64,000 nucleotides of DNA from Rhodocyclaceae bacterium (GTDB taxonomy: Bacteria > Pseudomonadota > Gammaproteobacteria > Burkholderiales > Rhodocyclaceae), in assembly GCA_016791105.1 (NCBI GenBank), contig JAEUNM010000001.1, positions 29,591 to 93,590 of the forward strand, given 5' to 3'. The notes below the pieces were generated by a model. The model did not search any database. It was given only the letters and a program-made list of their open reading frames with translations, and was not told the DNA's origin. Both the position numbers and the translations under genes were made by a program. Shown here piece after piece: positions 8,595 to 16,525 of this stretch (its first letter is position 1; every line of letters begins with the position of its first letter).

Positions 8595-10879
8595 AAATCA
8601 AAACCGCGGGTGCTTTGCTCTCCGCGCTTTGCTTGCTATTGGCGGGTTGCGTGTCGAATCCGGCATTCGAACGTGGACGCGCTGCCCTTGCTGCCGGCCA
8701 GAACGATACCGCTCTACGCCTGCTGGAGGAGGCCAAGCGCATTCAGCCTGACGACCATGAGGTGCGTCGCACCTATTACCGCGCCCGCGAAACCGTGCTG
8801 GCACAGTGGCTCATCGATGCTGAGCGCGCGCGCGACGAGGGGGACATGCAGTTTGCCGCGCAATCTGTGGCAGCGGTATTGCGTATCGATCCGAACGAGC
8901 CGCGGGCCCTCGCGTTGCAGTCCACGCTGGAAGTACGGGTGCGACATGACAAGCAGGTGGCGGATGCGCGCGCCGCCTACGCGAAAAAAGACTACCCGCT
9001 GGCGGAAAATTTGTTACGCCGCGTGCTGGCGGAAAATCCGCGCCACCGCGAAGCGCGCAGCCTGCTGGAAGCGGTGTCGGCGGAAATGCCGGTGCAGGGC
9101 CGCGAGCCCCCGCCCGGCCTGAAAACCCCGTTTGCCAAGCCCATCACGCTGGAATTTCGCGACGCCATACTGCGCAATGTATTCGACGCCATGTCGAATG
9201 CCGGCGGGCTCAATTTCGTATTCGACCGTGACGTGCGGCCGGACGTGAAAGTGACGATATCCGTCAAGAACACCTCGCTGGAAGAGGTGCTGCGCCTGGT
9301 GCTGCTGACCAATCAGCTCGACTACCGCGCGCTGTCCGAAAACACGGTGCTCATATTTCCCAAAACGCCGGCCAAACAGCGCGAGTACCAGGAATTGATC
9401 ACGCGCACCTTTTTCCTCGCCAACGCAGAAGTGAAACAGGTACAGACCCTGGTCAAGACAGTGGTCAAAACCAAGGACGTGTATATCGACGAAAAGCTCA
9501 ACGTGATGGTGGTGAAGGACACGCCGGAAGCAGTACGGCTGATCGAACGCCTGCTGGACAGCCTGGATGTGGCCGAATCGGAGGTAATGCTGGACCTGGA
9601 GGTGATGGAAGTGTCGCGCAGCAAGCTGCTCGATCTGGGCCTGCGCTTTCCGGATTCGATCGGCTACGGGCAACTCAACCCGGGCACCACGACGACTACC
9701 ATTGTCAATGGCGTCACGCAAAGCGTGGTTACGCCGGGCGGTCAGGTATCGCAGGGCGTGGTGGATTTGAGGAACCGTGGTGCGCTCACTACTTTCGTGT
9801 CCAATCCGGCCCTGGTCTTGAATCTGAAAAACCAGGACGGCAACGGCAATCTGCTCGCAAACCCGCGCATACGGGTCAAAAACAAGGAAAAAGCCAAAAT
9901 CCACATCGGCGAAAAACTGCCTGTATTCACCACCACCTCGACCGCCAACGTGGGAGTTTCCGCGGCGGTGAGCTATCTGGATGTGGGCCTCAAGCTGGAA
10001 GTGGAGCCGCAAATTTATCTGGACGAAGATGTCGGCATCAAGCTCACGCTGGAAGTATCGAGCATCGTGCGCGAGGTGCCGGGGCCGCAACAATCGCTCG
10101 CCTACCAGGTGGGCACGCGCAGCGCCAGCACGGTACTGCGCCTGCACGACGGCGAAACGCAGGTGCTGGCCGGCCTGATCAATGACGAAGAACGCAGTTC
10201 CGCTTCGCATCTGCCCGGTCTGGGCGATTTGCCGCTGATCGGGCGCTTGTTTACGAGCCGCAGCGATACCAAGAACAAAACCGAAATCGTGCTGCTCATG
10301 ACGCCGCGCGTGGTGCGCGGCGTGGCGCGGCCGGCGCTGGGGTCGGCGCAACTGGGCGCCGGCACCGAAGCCGACGTGGGCGCGCCCGCGCTGGCCCTGA
10401 AAAGTTCGCCGCCGGGCCAGGGCATGCGCCTGCAGTCGCGCGGCAATGCGGTCGCGCCTTCGGCCATGCCGGGGCTGGGGGTGCCCGGCTTGTTCCCGGC
10501 CCAGCCGCCGCCTGCGGCAGTGCCTTCGCCGGTGCCGGTGGCGCTGGAAGCGCCGGCCAGCGTCAAACAGGGGGCGCAAATCTCGGCCACCGTGTCGCTG
10601 CCGGTGGCGCTGGTGGAGCGCAACATGCAGGCGCTGCTGGCATTCGACCCGGAATATTTCGAGGCCACCGGCCCGGGCGGCGCGGGGCCGGGCATGATTC
10701 CGGTCAGCGTGCGCGCCGGCGCGCAGGAAACCGGCCAGGCCAGCGTGAGCCTGCGTGCGCGCAAGCTTGCGCCGGAAGGCACGGTACTGCGTCTGGATGT
10801 ACTCAGCATCACGAGTACTGACGGCGGGCCGCTCGCGGCGCAGGATCAGCCGACGCGCACGGTGCGCATAGAGCCATAG
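8591..10879 (+). CDS. gspD: Secretin GspD with TPR head and cohesin-like tail
   Basis: A 762-residue outer-membrane secretin. It begins with a lipoprotein signal (LLLAGC, Cys20), so it may reach the outer membrane without a separate pilotin. Residues about 25-170 look like tetratricopeptide repeats (GRAALAAGQNDTALRLLEEA). Secretin N-domains follow (about 180-330), then the beta-barrel secretin domain (about 380-595, with NPRIRVKNKEKAKIHIGEKLP and LPGLGDLPLIGRLF). The last 120 residues (VALEAPASVKQGAQISATV onward) resemble a cohesin-type fold. TPR-plus-secretin is seen in MSHA-like and some atypical type II systems. The ATG overlaps the upstream stop. Confidence 0.92.
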   Translation: MKIKTAGALLSALCLLLAGCVSNPAFERGRAALAAGQNDTALRLLEEAKRIQPDDHEVRRTYYRARETVLAQWLIDAERARDEGDMQFAAQSVAAVLRIDPNEPRALALQSTLEVRVRHDKQVADARAAYAKKDYPLAENLLRRVLAENPRHREARSLLEAVSAEMPVQGREPPPGLKTPFAKPITLEFRDAILRNVFDAMSNAGGLNFVFDRDVRPDVKVTISVKNTSLEEVLRLVLLTNQLDYRALSENTVLIFPKTPAKQREYQELITRTFFLANAEVKQVQTLVKTVVKTKDVYIDEKLNVMVVKDTPEAVRLIERLLDSLDVAESEVMLDLEVMEVSRSKLLDLGLRFPDSIGYGQLNPGTTTTTIVNGVTQSVVTPGGQVSQGVVDLRNRGALTTFVSNPALVLNLKNQDGNGNLLANPRIRVKNKEKAKIHIGEKLPVFTTTSTANVGVSAAVSYLDVGLKLEVEPQIYLDEDVGIKLTLEVSSIVREVPGPQQSLAYQVGTRSASTVLRLHDGETQVLAGLINDEERSSASHLPGLGDLPLIGRLFTSRSDTKNKTEIVLLMTPRVVRGVARPALGSAQLGAGTEADVGAPALALKSSPPGQGMRLQSRGNAVAPSAMPGLGVPGLFPAQPPPAAVPSPVPVALEAPASVKQGAQISATVSLPVALVERNMQALLAFDPEYFEATGPGGAGPGMIPVSVRAGAQETGQASVSLRARKLAPEGTVLRLDVLSITSTDGGPLAAQDQPTRTVRIEP

Positions 10880-10889
10880 GCGGGCTGGC

Positions 10890-11360
10890 GTGCGGGCGCG
10901 TGGATTTACGCTGATCGAAATCGCGGTGGTGCTGGCCATCGTCGCGATTCTGGCGAGCATGGCCCTGCCGCTCGCCAATCTGGCCAATACCCGCGCCAAG
11001 GAAGAAGATTTGCGCCGTGCGCTGCGCGAAATACGCAGCGCCATCGACGCCTACAAACGTGCCTATGACGACGGACGCATGCTGGCGCGGGTGGGGGCGT
11101 CCGGTTACCCGCCCGACCTGGAGGTGCTCGTGAATGGCGTGGAAGACGTGAAATCGCCCAGCCGCCGGCGCATTTACTTCCTGCGCCGGCTGCCGCGCGA
11201 CCCGTTTTATCCGGACAATTCGCGCCAGGCTGCGGAAACATGGGGCAAGCGTGCTTATGCCAGCCCGCCGGATGATCCGTCCGACGGCGAGGACGTGTAT
11301 GACGTCTATTCGCTTTCGCCGCGGCGCGGCATCAACGGCGTGCCGTACCGGCAATGGTGA
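10890..11360 (+). CDS. Minor pseudopilin (GspG/GspH-like)
   Basis: A 156-residue pseudopilin with the peptidase site MRARG|FTLIE, so it would be cut after Gly5, followed by a hydrophobic helix. The middle has the RRALREIRSAIDAYKRAYDDG helix seen after GspG-type signals, but the C-terminus lacks a clear GspG calcium loop. The start is GTG, ten bases after the secretin stop. It probably caps or joins the pseudopilus. It overlaps the next pseudopilin gene by seven bases. Confidence 0.8.
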   Translation: MRARGFTLIEIAVVLAIVAILASMALPLANLANTRAKEEDLRRALREIRSAIDAYKRAYDDGRMLARVGASGYPPDLEVLVNGVEDVKSPSRRRIYFLRRLPRDPFYPDNSRQAAETWGKRAYASPPDDPSDGEDVYDVYSLSPRRGINGVPYRQW

Positions 11361-11737
11361 TGGGCAAGCGGCGCGGCTTTACCCTGGTGGAATTGCTGGT
11401 GGTGATGGCCATCATCGCCACCTTGCTCGCCATCGCCACGCCGCGCTACTTGCGCCACCTGGAACATGCGCGCGAAGCCGCGCTGAAAGAAACCCTGTTC
11501 GTGGTGCGTGATGCCATAGACAAATTTCGCGGCGACAGCGGCCGCCTGCCCGACAGCTTGCAGGAACTGGTGGACAAGCGTTACCTGCGCAAACTGCCGG
11601 TCGATCCGATCACCGAACAAAGCGATACCTGGGTGATTGAGGCGCCGCCGGAATCCGACCTGGGCGGGCAGGTGTGGGACATACACAGTGGCGCGCCCGG
11701 CAATGCCACCAGCGGCGACGCCTATGCCTCCTGGTGA
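11354..11737 (+). CDS. Second minor pseudopilin
   Basis: A 127-residue pseudopilin: GKRRG|FTLVE is the prepilin peptidase site (cut after Gly8), followed by a hydrophobic helix and then LPDSLQELVDKRYLRKLPVDPIT, a pattern shared with GspG-like proteins. It ends DAYASW, like the end of the first gene in the operon. It is the last gene of the secretion operon and converges with the kinase gene 27 bases downstream. No prepilin peptidase (GspO/PilD) gene is in the window, so processing must depend on a peptidase encoded elsewhere. Confidence 0.83.
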   Translation: MVMGKRRGFTLVELLVVMAIIATLLAIATPRYLRHLEHAREAALKETLFVVRDAIDKFRGDSGRLPDSLQELVDKRYLRKLPVDPITEQSDTWVIEAPPESDLGGQVWDIHSGAPGNATSGDAYASW

Positions 11738-11764
11738 GGCTGGGCCGCTGCCGGCCCGCCAGAC

Positions 11765-12700
11765 TTACCAGAGCCGCGCGCCGAAGGCCTCGAAATAGCG
11801 CTGGCCGATGGCGGCGCGGTCGTAGCGGTGGTTTTGCCCGCCGCGGTGCGCCATTTTGAGCGAGCCCATCAGCGATGCCAGACGCCCGGTCTGATCCCAG
11901 TCGCAGCCCTGCACGATGCCGTACAGTAGCCCCGCACGGTAGGCGTCGCCACAGCCGGTGGGGTCAGCCAGGGAATCCGGCGCCACGGGCGGGATTTCGA
12001 TCTTTTTGCCGCCGGTGTAGATTTGCGACCCTTCGCCGCCCAGGGTGACGATGAGCGCGCGCACGTCGCGCGCCAGCGCTTCTATGCTTTGGCCGGTACG
12101 TTCGGCCAGCATTTGCGCTTCGTAATCATTGACGGTGCAGTAGTCGGCCAGGCGCAGAAATTGCATCAGTTCTTCGCCACTGAACATGGGCAGGCCCTGG
12201 CCCGGATCGAACACGAAGGGGATGCCCGCGGCCTGAAAATCGCGCGCGTGCTCCAGCATGCCCTGGCGCCCGTCCGGCGACACGATGCCCAATTCCACGC
12301 CTTCCGCGTCGGCAATGCGGTTAACGTGGGAAAAGTTCATCGCGCCGGGGTGGAAGGCGGTGATCTGGTTGTCGTCGAGGTCGGTGGTGATGAAAGCCTG
12401 CGCCGTATAACTGCCCTCTATTCGGCGCACATGAGTGGTGCAAAGATCAAGCGCCAAAAGACGCTCTAAATACGGCGAACAGTCGTCCCCGACCGTTGCC
12501 ATAATCAGGGGCGAACCGCCGAGCATCTTCAGGTTGTATGCGATGTTGCCGGCACAGCCGCCAAATTCGCGGCGCATGTCGGGCACCAGAAATGCAACGT
12601 TCAGTATGTGTAATTTATCCGGCAGGATGTGGTTCTTGAACTGGTCGTGGAACACCATGATGGTGTCGAACGCGATGGAACCGCAAATGAGCGTTTGCAT
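11765..12700 (-). CDS. PfkB-family carbohydrate/nucleoside kinase (adenosine-kinase-like)
   Basis: A 311-residue ribokinase-fold kinase. The N-terminal substrate-binding motif is FGGCAGNIAYNLKMLGG (about 46-62). The C-terminal signature DPTGCGDAYRAG carries the catalytic base Asp252 and the anion hole; it reads GCGD instead of the usual GAGD. Close relatives in betaproteobacteria are usually called adenosine or sugar kinase; the actual substrate cannot be read from sequence. Start set at MQTLICGSIAFDT because the fold begins there. Monocistronic, divergent from the c-di-GMP gene with about 120 bases between. Confidence 0.85.
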   Translation of the reverse strand: MQTLICGSIAFDTIMVFHDQFKNHILPDKLHILNVAFLVPDMRREFGGCAGNIAYNLKMLGGSPLIMATVGDDCSPYLERLLALDLCTTHVRRIEGSYTAQAFITTDLDDNQITAFHPGAMNFSHVNRIADAEGVELGIVSPDGRQGMLEHARDFQAAGIPFVFDPGQGLPMFSGEELMQFLRLADYCTVNDYEAQMLAERTGQSIEALARDVRALIVTLGGEGSQIYTGGKKIEIPPVAPDSLADPTGCGDAYRAGLLYGIVQGCDWDQTGRLASLMGSLKMAHRGGQNHRYDRAAIGQRYFEAFGARLW

Positions 12701-12820
12701 GAATTTCGCCGGCGCGAGCCAAAAAATGCCAAGTATATCAGTCCCGTATCGGCCTCCTGGACAGCGCGCCGGAACATTTGCATCATTTTGTGCCGCAACA
12801 ATTTCCATTGCCCGGGCGCG

Positions 12821-15469
12821 ATGACATTACGTATTTCGATTTTTTTTCTGCTGTGCCTGCTGGCCGCCGCGCGCCCAGCGGTGGCCGAGGAATTTGCGCT
12901 GAGCGCCGACGAACGGGCCTGGCTGGCCGCGCATCCGGACATCCGGCTGGCGCCCGAGGCCAATTACGCGCCCTTCAGCTTCGTCGGCGCCGAGGGCCGC
13001 TTCGAGGGCATGTCGGCGGATTACCTCAAACTGGTCCTTGCGCGCATAGGCGTGGAGCCAAAAATTTTGCCACCGGCGGCGCTGGCGGACATTCTGAAAA
13101 AAGCGCAGGCGGGCCAGGTCGATCTGGTCACTTCGCTCAAACCCACGCCGGACCGATTGGCCTATCTGCAGTTCACCGCACCTTACGTGGAAGTGCCGGC
13201 GGTATTGCTGGTGCGCCGCGAATACCGCGGCCCCACCGAATTGCGTGCCATGGGGAGTACGCGGGTGGCGGTCGGCAAAGGTTTTGCGGTGCACGAATAC
13301 CTGCTCGCCACCTATCCCGCGCTGGACTTGCAGCCGCAAGCCGACGACCGCAGCAGCCTGCGCAAACTGGCGATAGGCGAAATCGACGCGGCGGTGATGG
13401 ATTTGGCCAGTGCATCCTATCTGCTGCGCCAGGATGGCATCAGCAATCTGAAAATTGCCGGCGAAATCGGCTTTTCCTATCCGCTCAGTTTCGCCGTGCG
13501 CAAGGATTGGCCGCAACTTCGCCTATTGCTCGATCGCGCGCTGGCGGCTTTGCCGCCGGCCGAAAAGCAGGCCGTATTCACCAAGTGGGTGGGGTTTGAG
13601 CGGCCCTGGTATTACACCAACCGTAATACCCTCTATGCCATCGCGGGCGTGCTTGCGGTGCTGGCCGCCGGTGCCCTGGCCACCTTGGGCTGGAACCATA
13701 TGCTGCGCCGCCAGGTGGCGCGCCAGAGTGCGTCGCTGAAGGAGGAATTCGAGCGCAACCGGCAGGCCGACGAGCAGCGCCGGCGCAGCGAAATCCGCTA
13801 TCTGAAGCTGTTCGAATCGGCGCGCGACGGTGTGCTCATCGTGGACGGCAGCTCGGCGCAGGTGATAGAGGCGAATAGCGCCATGGAATTGCTGTTCGGC
13901 TATTTGCGCGCCGATTATCTGGGTACCCTGCTGGCGGACATCCCGCCGCTGGTGGCAAGCGAATCGCGCGCCCGCGTGGTGGAGCGGCTGTCGGCCCCCG
14001 GCGCGCTGCCCGAAATGGATGTCGATCTGCGCACCAGCACCGGCGTGCGCATTACCTGCGAATTGAGCCAGAACGATTATCGTGACGGCGAGCGGCGGGT
14101 GGTGCAGCTTACGCTGCGCGACATTACCGCACGGCGGCGTGCCGAAGCGGAAGTGCTGCGCCTCGCGCAGCACGATCCGCTCACCAATCTGCCCAATCGC
14201 GCGCTGCTGCACGACCGCCTCACCCAGGCCATGCACCGCGCCGACCGGCGCGGCGCCCAGGTGGCGGTGCTATTCCTGGATATCGACCGTTTCAAGCGCG
14301 TAAATGACAGCGTGGGCCACACCCTGGGCGATGAGCTGCTCAAGGAAGCAGCCAACCGCCTGCGCCAGAGCGTGCGCAAGGGCGACACCGTGTGCCGGCT
14401 CGGCGGGGACGAATTCATCATCGTGCTGACCGACACCGAAAGCCAGGAAGCGGTGGTGCGCATCGCGGCGAAATTGCAGAACGCACTGGAACAACGCTTC
14501 GACGTCGGCGGGCGCGAAATGCACGTGACGGCGAGCATAGGCATCGCCATGTATCCGCACGACGGCGGCGACATAGACACGCTGGTGCGCAATGCCGATA
14601 CCGCCATGTACCACGGCAAGGAAAGCGGCCGCGCCAGCTACAACTTCTTCACCCAGGAAATGAATGTGCGCGTGGCCGAGCGGGTGGCGCTCGAACACGC
14701 CTTGCGCAACGCGCTCGCCAACCGCGAACTGGAACTGCACTACCAGCCGCAAATCAACCTGGCCAGCGGCCGCCTGACCGGCGTGGAAGCGCTGTTGCGC
14801 TGGAATAATCCGGCCCTGGGCGCGGTGCCACCGGTGCGCTTCATCCCCATCGCCGAAGACGCCGGGCTGATAGGCCGCATCGGCGCCTGGGTGCTCGACG
14901 AAGCCATGCGCCAGGCGCGCGTGTGGCGTGAAACGAGCGGCCTCAAGGTACCGATCGCGGTGAATGTGTCGGCGCACCAGGTGCAGAACGCCGGCTTTGC
15001 AGCCCATGTGCTCGACACACTCAAGGCGCACAGCCTGCCGCCCGACGCGCTGGAACTGGAACTGACCGAATCCACCGTGCTGCGCGTGGTCGATCAGCCC
15101 GGCAATGCGCTGGTGCAGTTGCACGAAGCCGGCGTCAATGCCGCCATAGACGATTTCGGCACCGGCTATTCCTCGCTGTTTTATCTCAAGCACCTGCCCG
15201 TGCACAAGCTCAAGATAGACCGCGCATTCGTGGCCGAAGTCGAAGCCAATTCCGACGACGCCGCCATCGTCGAAGCCATCATCCACATGGCCATATCGCT
15301 AGGCCTGGAAACCGTGGCCGAAGGCGTCGAATCCGATCTGCAACTGGAATTCCTGAAAAGCCGCTCCTGCGGCAACGTGCAGGGCTTCCTGCAGTCGCGC
15401 CCGTTGTCGGCCGAGGCGTTTGAAAGCTGGCTGCAGATGCATGAGGCGCACGCGGAGGCCGGGGCGTGA
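12821..15469 (+). CDS. Membrane c-di-GMP enzyme: SBP_bac_3-PAS-GGDEF-EAL
   Basis: An 882-residue protein. Signal peptide 1-22; a periplasmic amino-acid-binding-type solute domain about 30-255 (IRLAPEANYAPFSF); one membrane helix about 272-292; a PAS domain about 325-440; GGDEF domain with the intact motif GGDEF at 528-532; EAL domain with EALLRW at 656. The inhibitory site RKGD (519-522) sits exactly five residues before GGDEF, so product inhibition should work. Both active-site motifs are intact, so it could make or break c-di-GMP in response to a periplasmic ligand. It ends 84 bases before the polysaccharide cluster and could control it, but that link is by position only. Confidence 0.9.
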   Translation: MTLRISIFFLLCLLAAARPAVAEEFALSADERAWLAAHPDIRLAPEANYAPFSFVGAEGRFEGMSADYLKLVLARIGVEPKILPPAALADILKKAQAGQVDLVTSLKPTPDRLAYLQFTAPYVEVPAVLLVRREYRGPTELRAMGSTRVAVGKGFAVHEYLLATYPALDLQPQADDRSSLRKLAIGEIDAAVMDLASASYLLRQDGISNLKIAGEIGFSYPLSFAVRKDWPQLRLLLDRALAALPPAEKQAVFTKWVGFERPWYYTNRNTLYAIAGVLAVLAAGALATLGWNHMLRRQVARQSASLKEEFERNRQADEQRRRSEIRYLKLFESARDGVLIVDGSSAQVIEANSAMELLFGYLRADYLGTLLADIPPLVASESRARVVERLSAPGALPEMDVDLRTSTGVRITCELSQNDYRDGERRVVQLTLRDITARRRAEAEVLRLAQHDPLTNLPNRALLHDRLTQAMHRADRRGAQVAVLFLDIDRFKRVNDSVGHTLGDELLKEAANRLRQSVRKGDTVCRLGGDEFIIVLTDTESQEAVVRIAAKLQNALEQRFDVGGREMHVTASIGIAMYPHDGGDIDTLVRNADTAMYHGKESGRASYNFFTQEMNVRVAERVALEHALRNALANRELELHYQPQINLASGRLTGVEALLRWNNPALGAVPPVRFIPIAEDAGLIGRIGAWVLDEAMRQARVWRETSGLKVPIAVNVSAHQVQNAGFAAHVLDTLKAHSLPPDALELELTESTVLRVVDQPGNALVQLHEAGVNAAIDDFGTGYSSLFYLKHLPVHKLKIDRAFVAEVEANSDDAAIVEAIIHMAISLGLETVAEGVESDLQLEFLKSRSCGNVQGFLQSRPLSAEAFESWLQMHEAHAEAGA

Positions 15470-15553
15470 GCAGGTTCACGCTGACGCTTGCGTTGCCGGC
15501 GGCGGCTGCCTAGTCCAAATTGAACGGCGACAGTGCTATTGTTGGCACCACAT

Positions 15554-16402
15554 ATGAACGTCGATCCTTCTACCGAACTGGAACGTAGCCGCAGTAATGC
15601 CCGTGCCCGCCAAACCTGGGAAACACAGGCAGTAGGCAGCCAGCGTGCGACTGCGCCTAAGGGTAGTCGGGCTTATTTCGAACAGATCCGGGACTATCGG
15701 TATGGGTACGAAACGCCCTTCATTCCGACGTTTTTCAATTTTGCCGATATGCGCGGCAAAAGGGTTCTGGAAATCGGTGTGGGTAACGGCGTGGACGCAG
15801 TTGAAATGTTGCGTTGCGGTGCCGTGTATACAGGCATAGATATCACCAGGAACCACCTGGATCTTGCCCGCCGCAATATTGAACTGGTGCAGGACCAGAA
15901 TCTCACCGGACGTGTCGAGAACATCGTCGAGGGCGATCTTCTGGAGGTGTCGCTGCCTGGCAACTACGACGTGGTCTATGCGTTCGGGGTGCTCCATCAC
16001 ATTGCGCATGAGGCGGAACATTTGCGCCGCATTTACGAACTGTTGCGACCGGGAGGTGAGTTGAAAGTGGCTTTGTATTCGCGCTACAGCTTTTTCAATC
16101 TGTGGCTTGTCCTTACCTGGCTGCTCAAAAATCGGATGCGCAACACACTGGAAGATTGGCGCAGCCATTTAGCGGAATGCAGCCCGTTAGGTACACCGGT
16201 CGTGATCAAAATCCGGTCGAAAGCGGAAATTCAATCGCTGATGGCGCGTTGCGGGTTTGAAGTAGTACGGTACGGAAAGAAAGGCTTCGTGCAGGCCTAC
16301 CTGCCCGGAATCGGCCGTTTTCTGGCGCCTGATGGCCACATCCTGAATGCCTGCGCGGGCGTCCTGGGCTGGTACCATTGTTTCATTTGTCGGCGCGCAT
16401 GA
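15554..16402 (+). CDS. SAM-dependent methyltransferase, polysaccharide cluster
   Basis: A 282-residue class I methyltransferase. SAM-binding motif I is VLEIGVGNGVD; motif II/III region TGIDIT; then YAFGVLHHI and LRPGGELKVALY, typical of methyltransferase type 11/25. Start MNVDPSTELERS was preferred over an in-frame GTG 21 bases upstream; neither has a good ribosome site. It is the first gene of the polysaccharide cluster and a clear paralogue of the methyltransferase at 25757 (both share GVLHHI and RPGG-LKVALY). It probably O- or N-methylates a sugar; substrate unknown. Confidence 0.8.
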   Translation: MNVDPSTELERSRSNARARQTWETQAVGSQRATAPKGSRAYFEQIRDYRYGYETPFIPTFFNFADMRGKRVLEIGVGNGVDAVEMLRCGAVYTGIDITRNHLDLARRNIELVQDQNLTGRVENIVEGDLLEVSLPGNYDVVYAFGVLHHIAHEAEHLRRIYELLRPGGELKVALYSRYSFFNLWLVLTWLLKNRMRNTLEDWRSHLAECSPLGTPVVIKIRSKAEIQSLMARCGFEVVRYGKKGFVQAYLPGIGRFLAPDGHILNACAGVLGWYHCFICRRA

Positions 16403-16525
16403 TTGATTTGCGCCCGCGCGCGAATGGCGGTCTGCGAGCGGTGCGCCGATTCACTTATGCGCCCTCGTGTGCCGCGCGACTTCGGTACGGCATACGAACG
16501 CGATAGGACGATTTCAATAATTCGA

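Noticed and set aside
11738..11764. Hairpin between the last pseudopilin and the kinase gene as a terminator
   Set aside because: GGGCC/GGCCC can pair, but there is no T-run on either strand and the gap is only 27 bases.
15543..15560. Sigma-54-like TGGCAC before the first methyltransferase
   Set aside because: TGGCAC is present, but the -12 element is missing (ATGAA instead of TTGCA), and it lies on top of the start codon.
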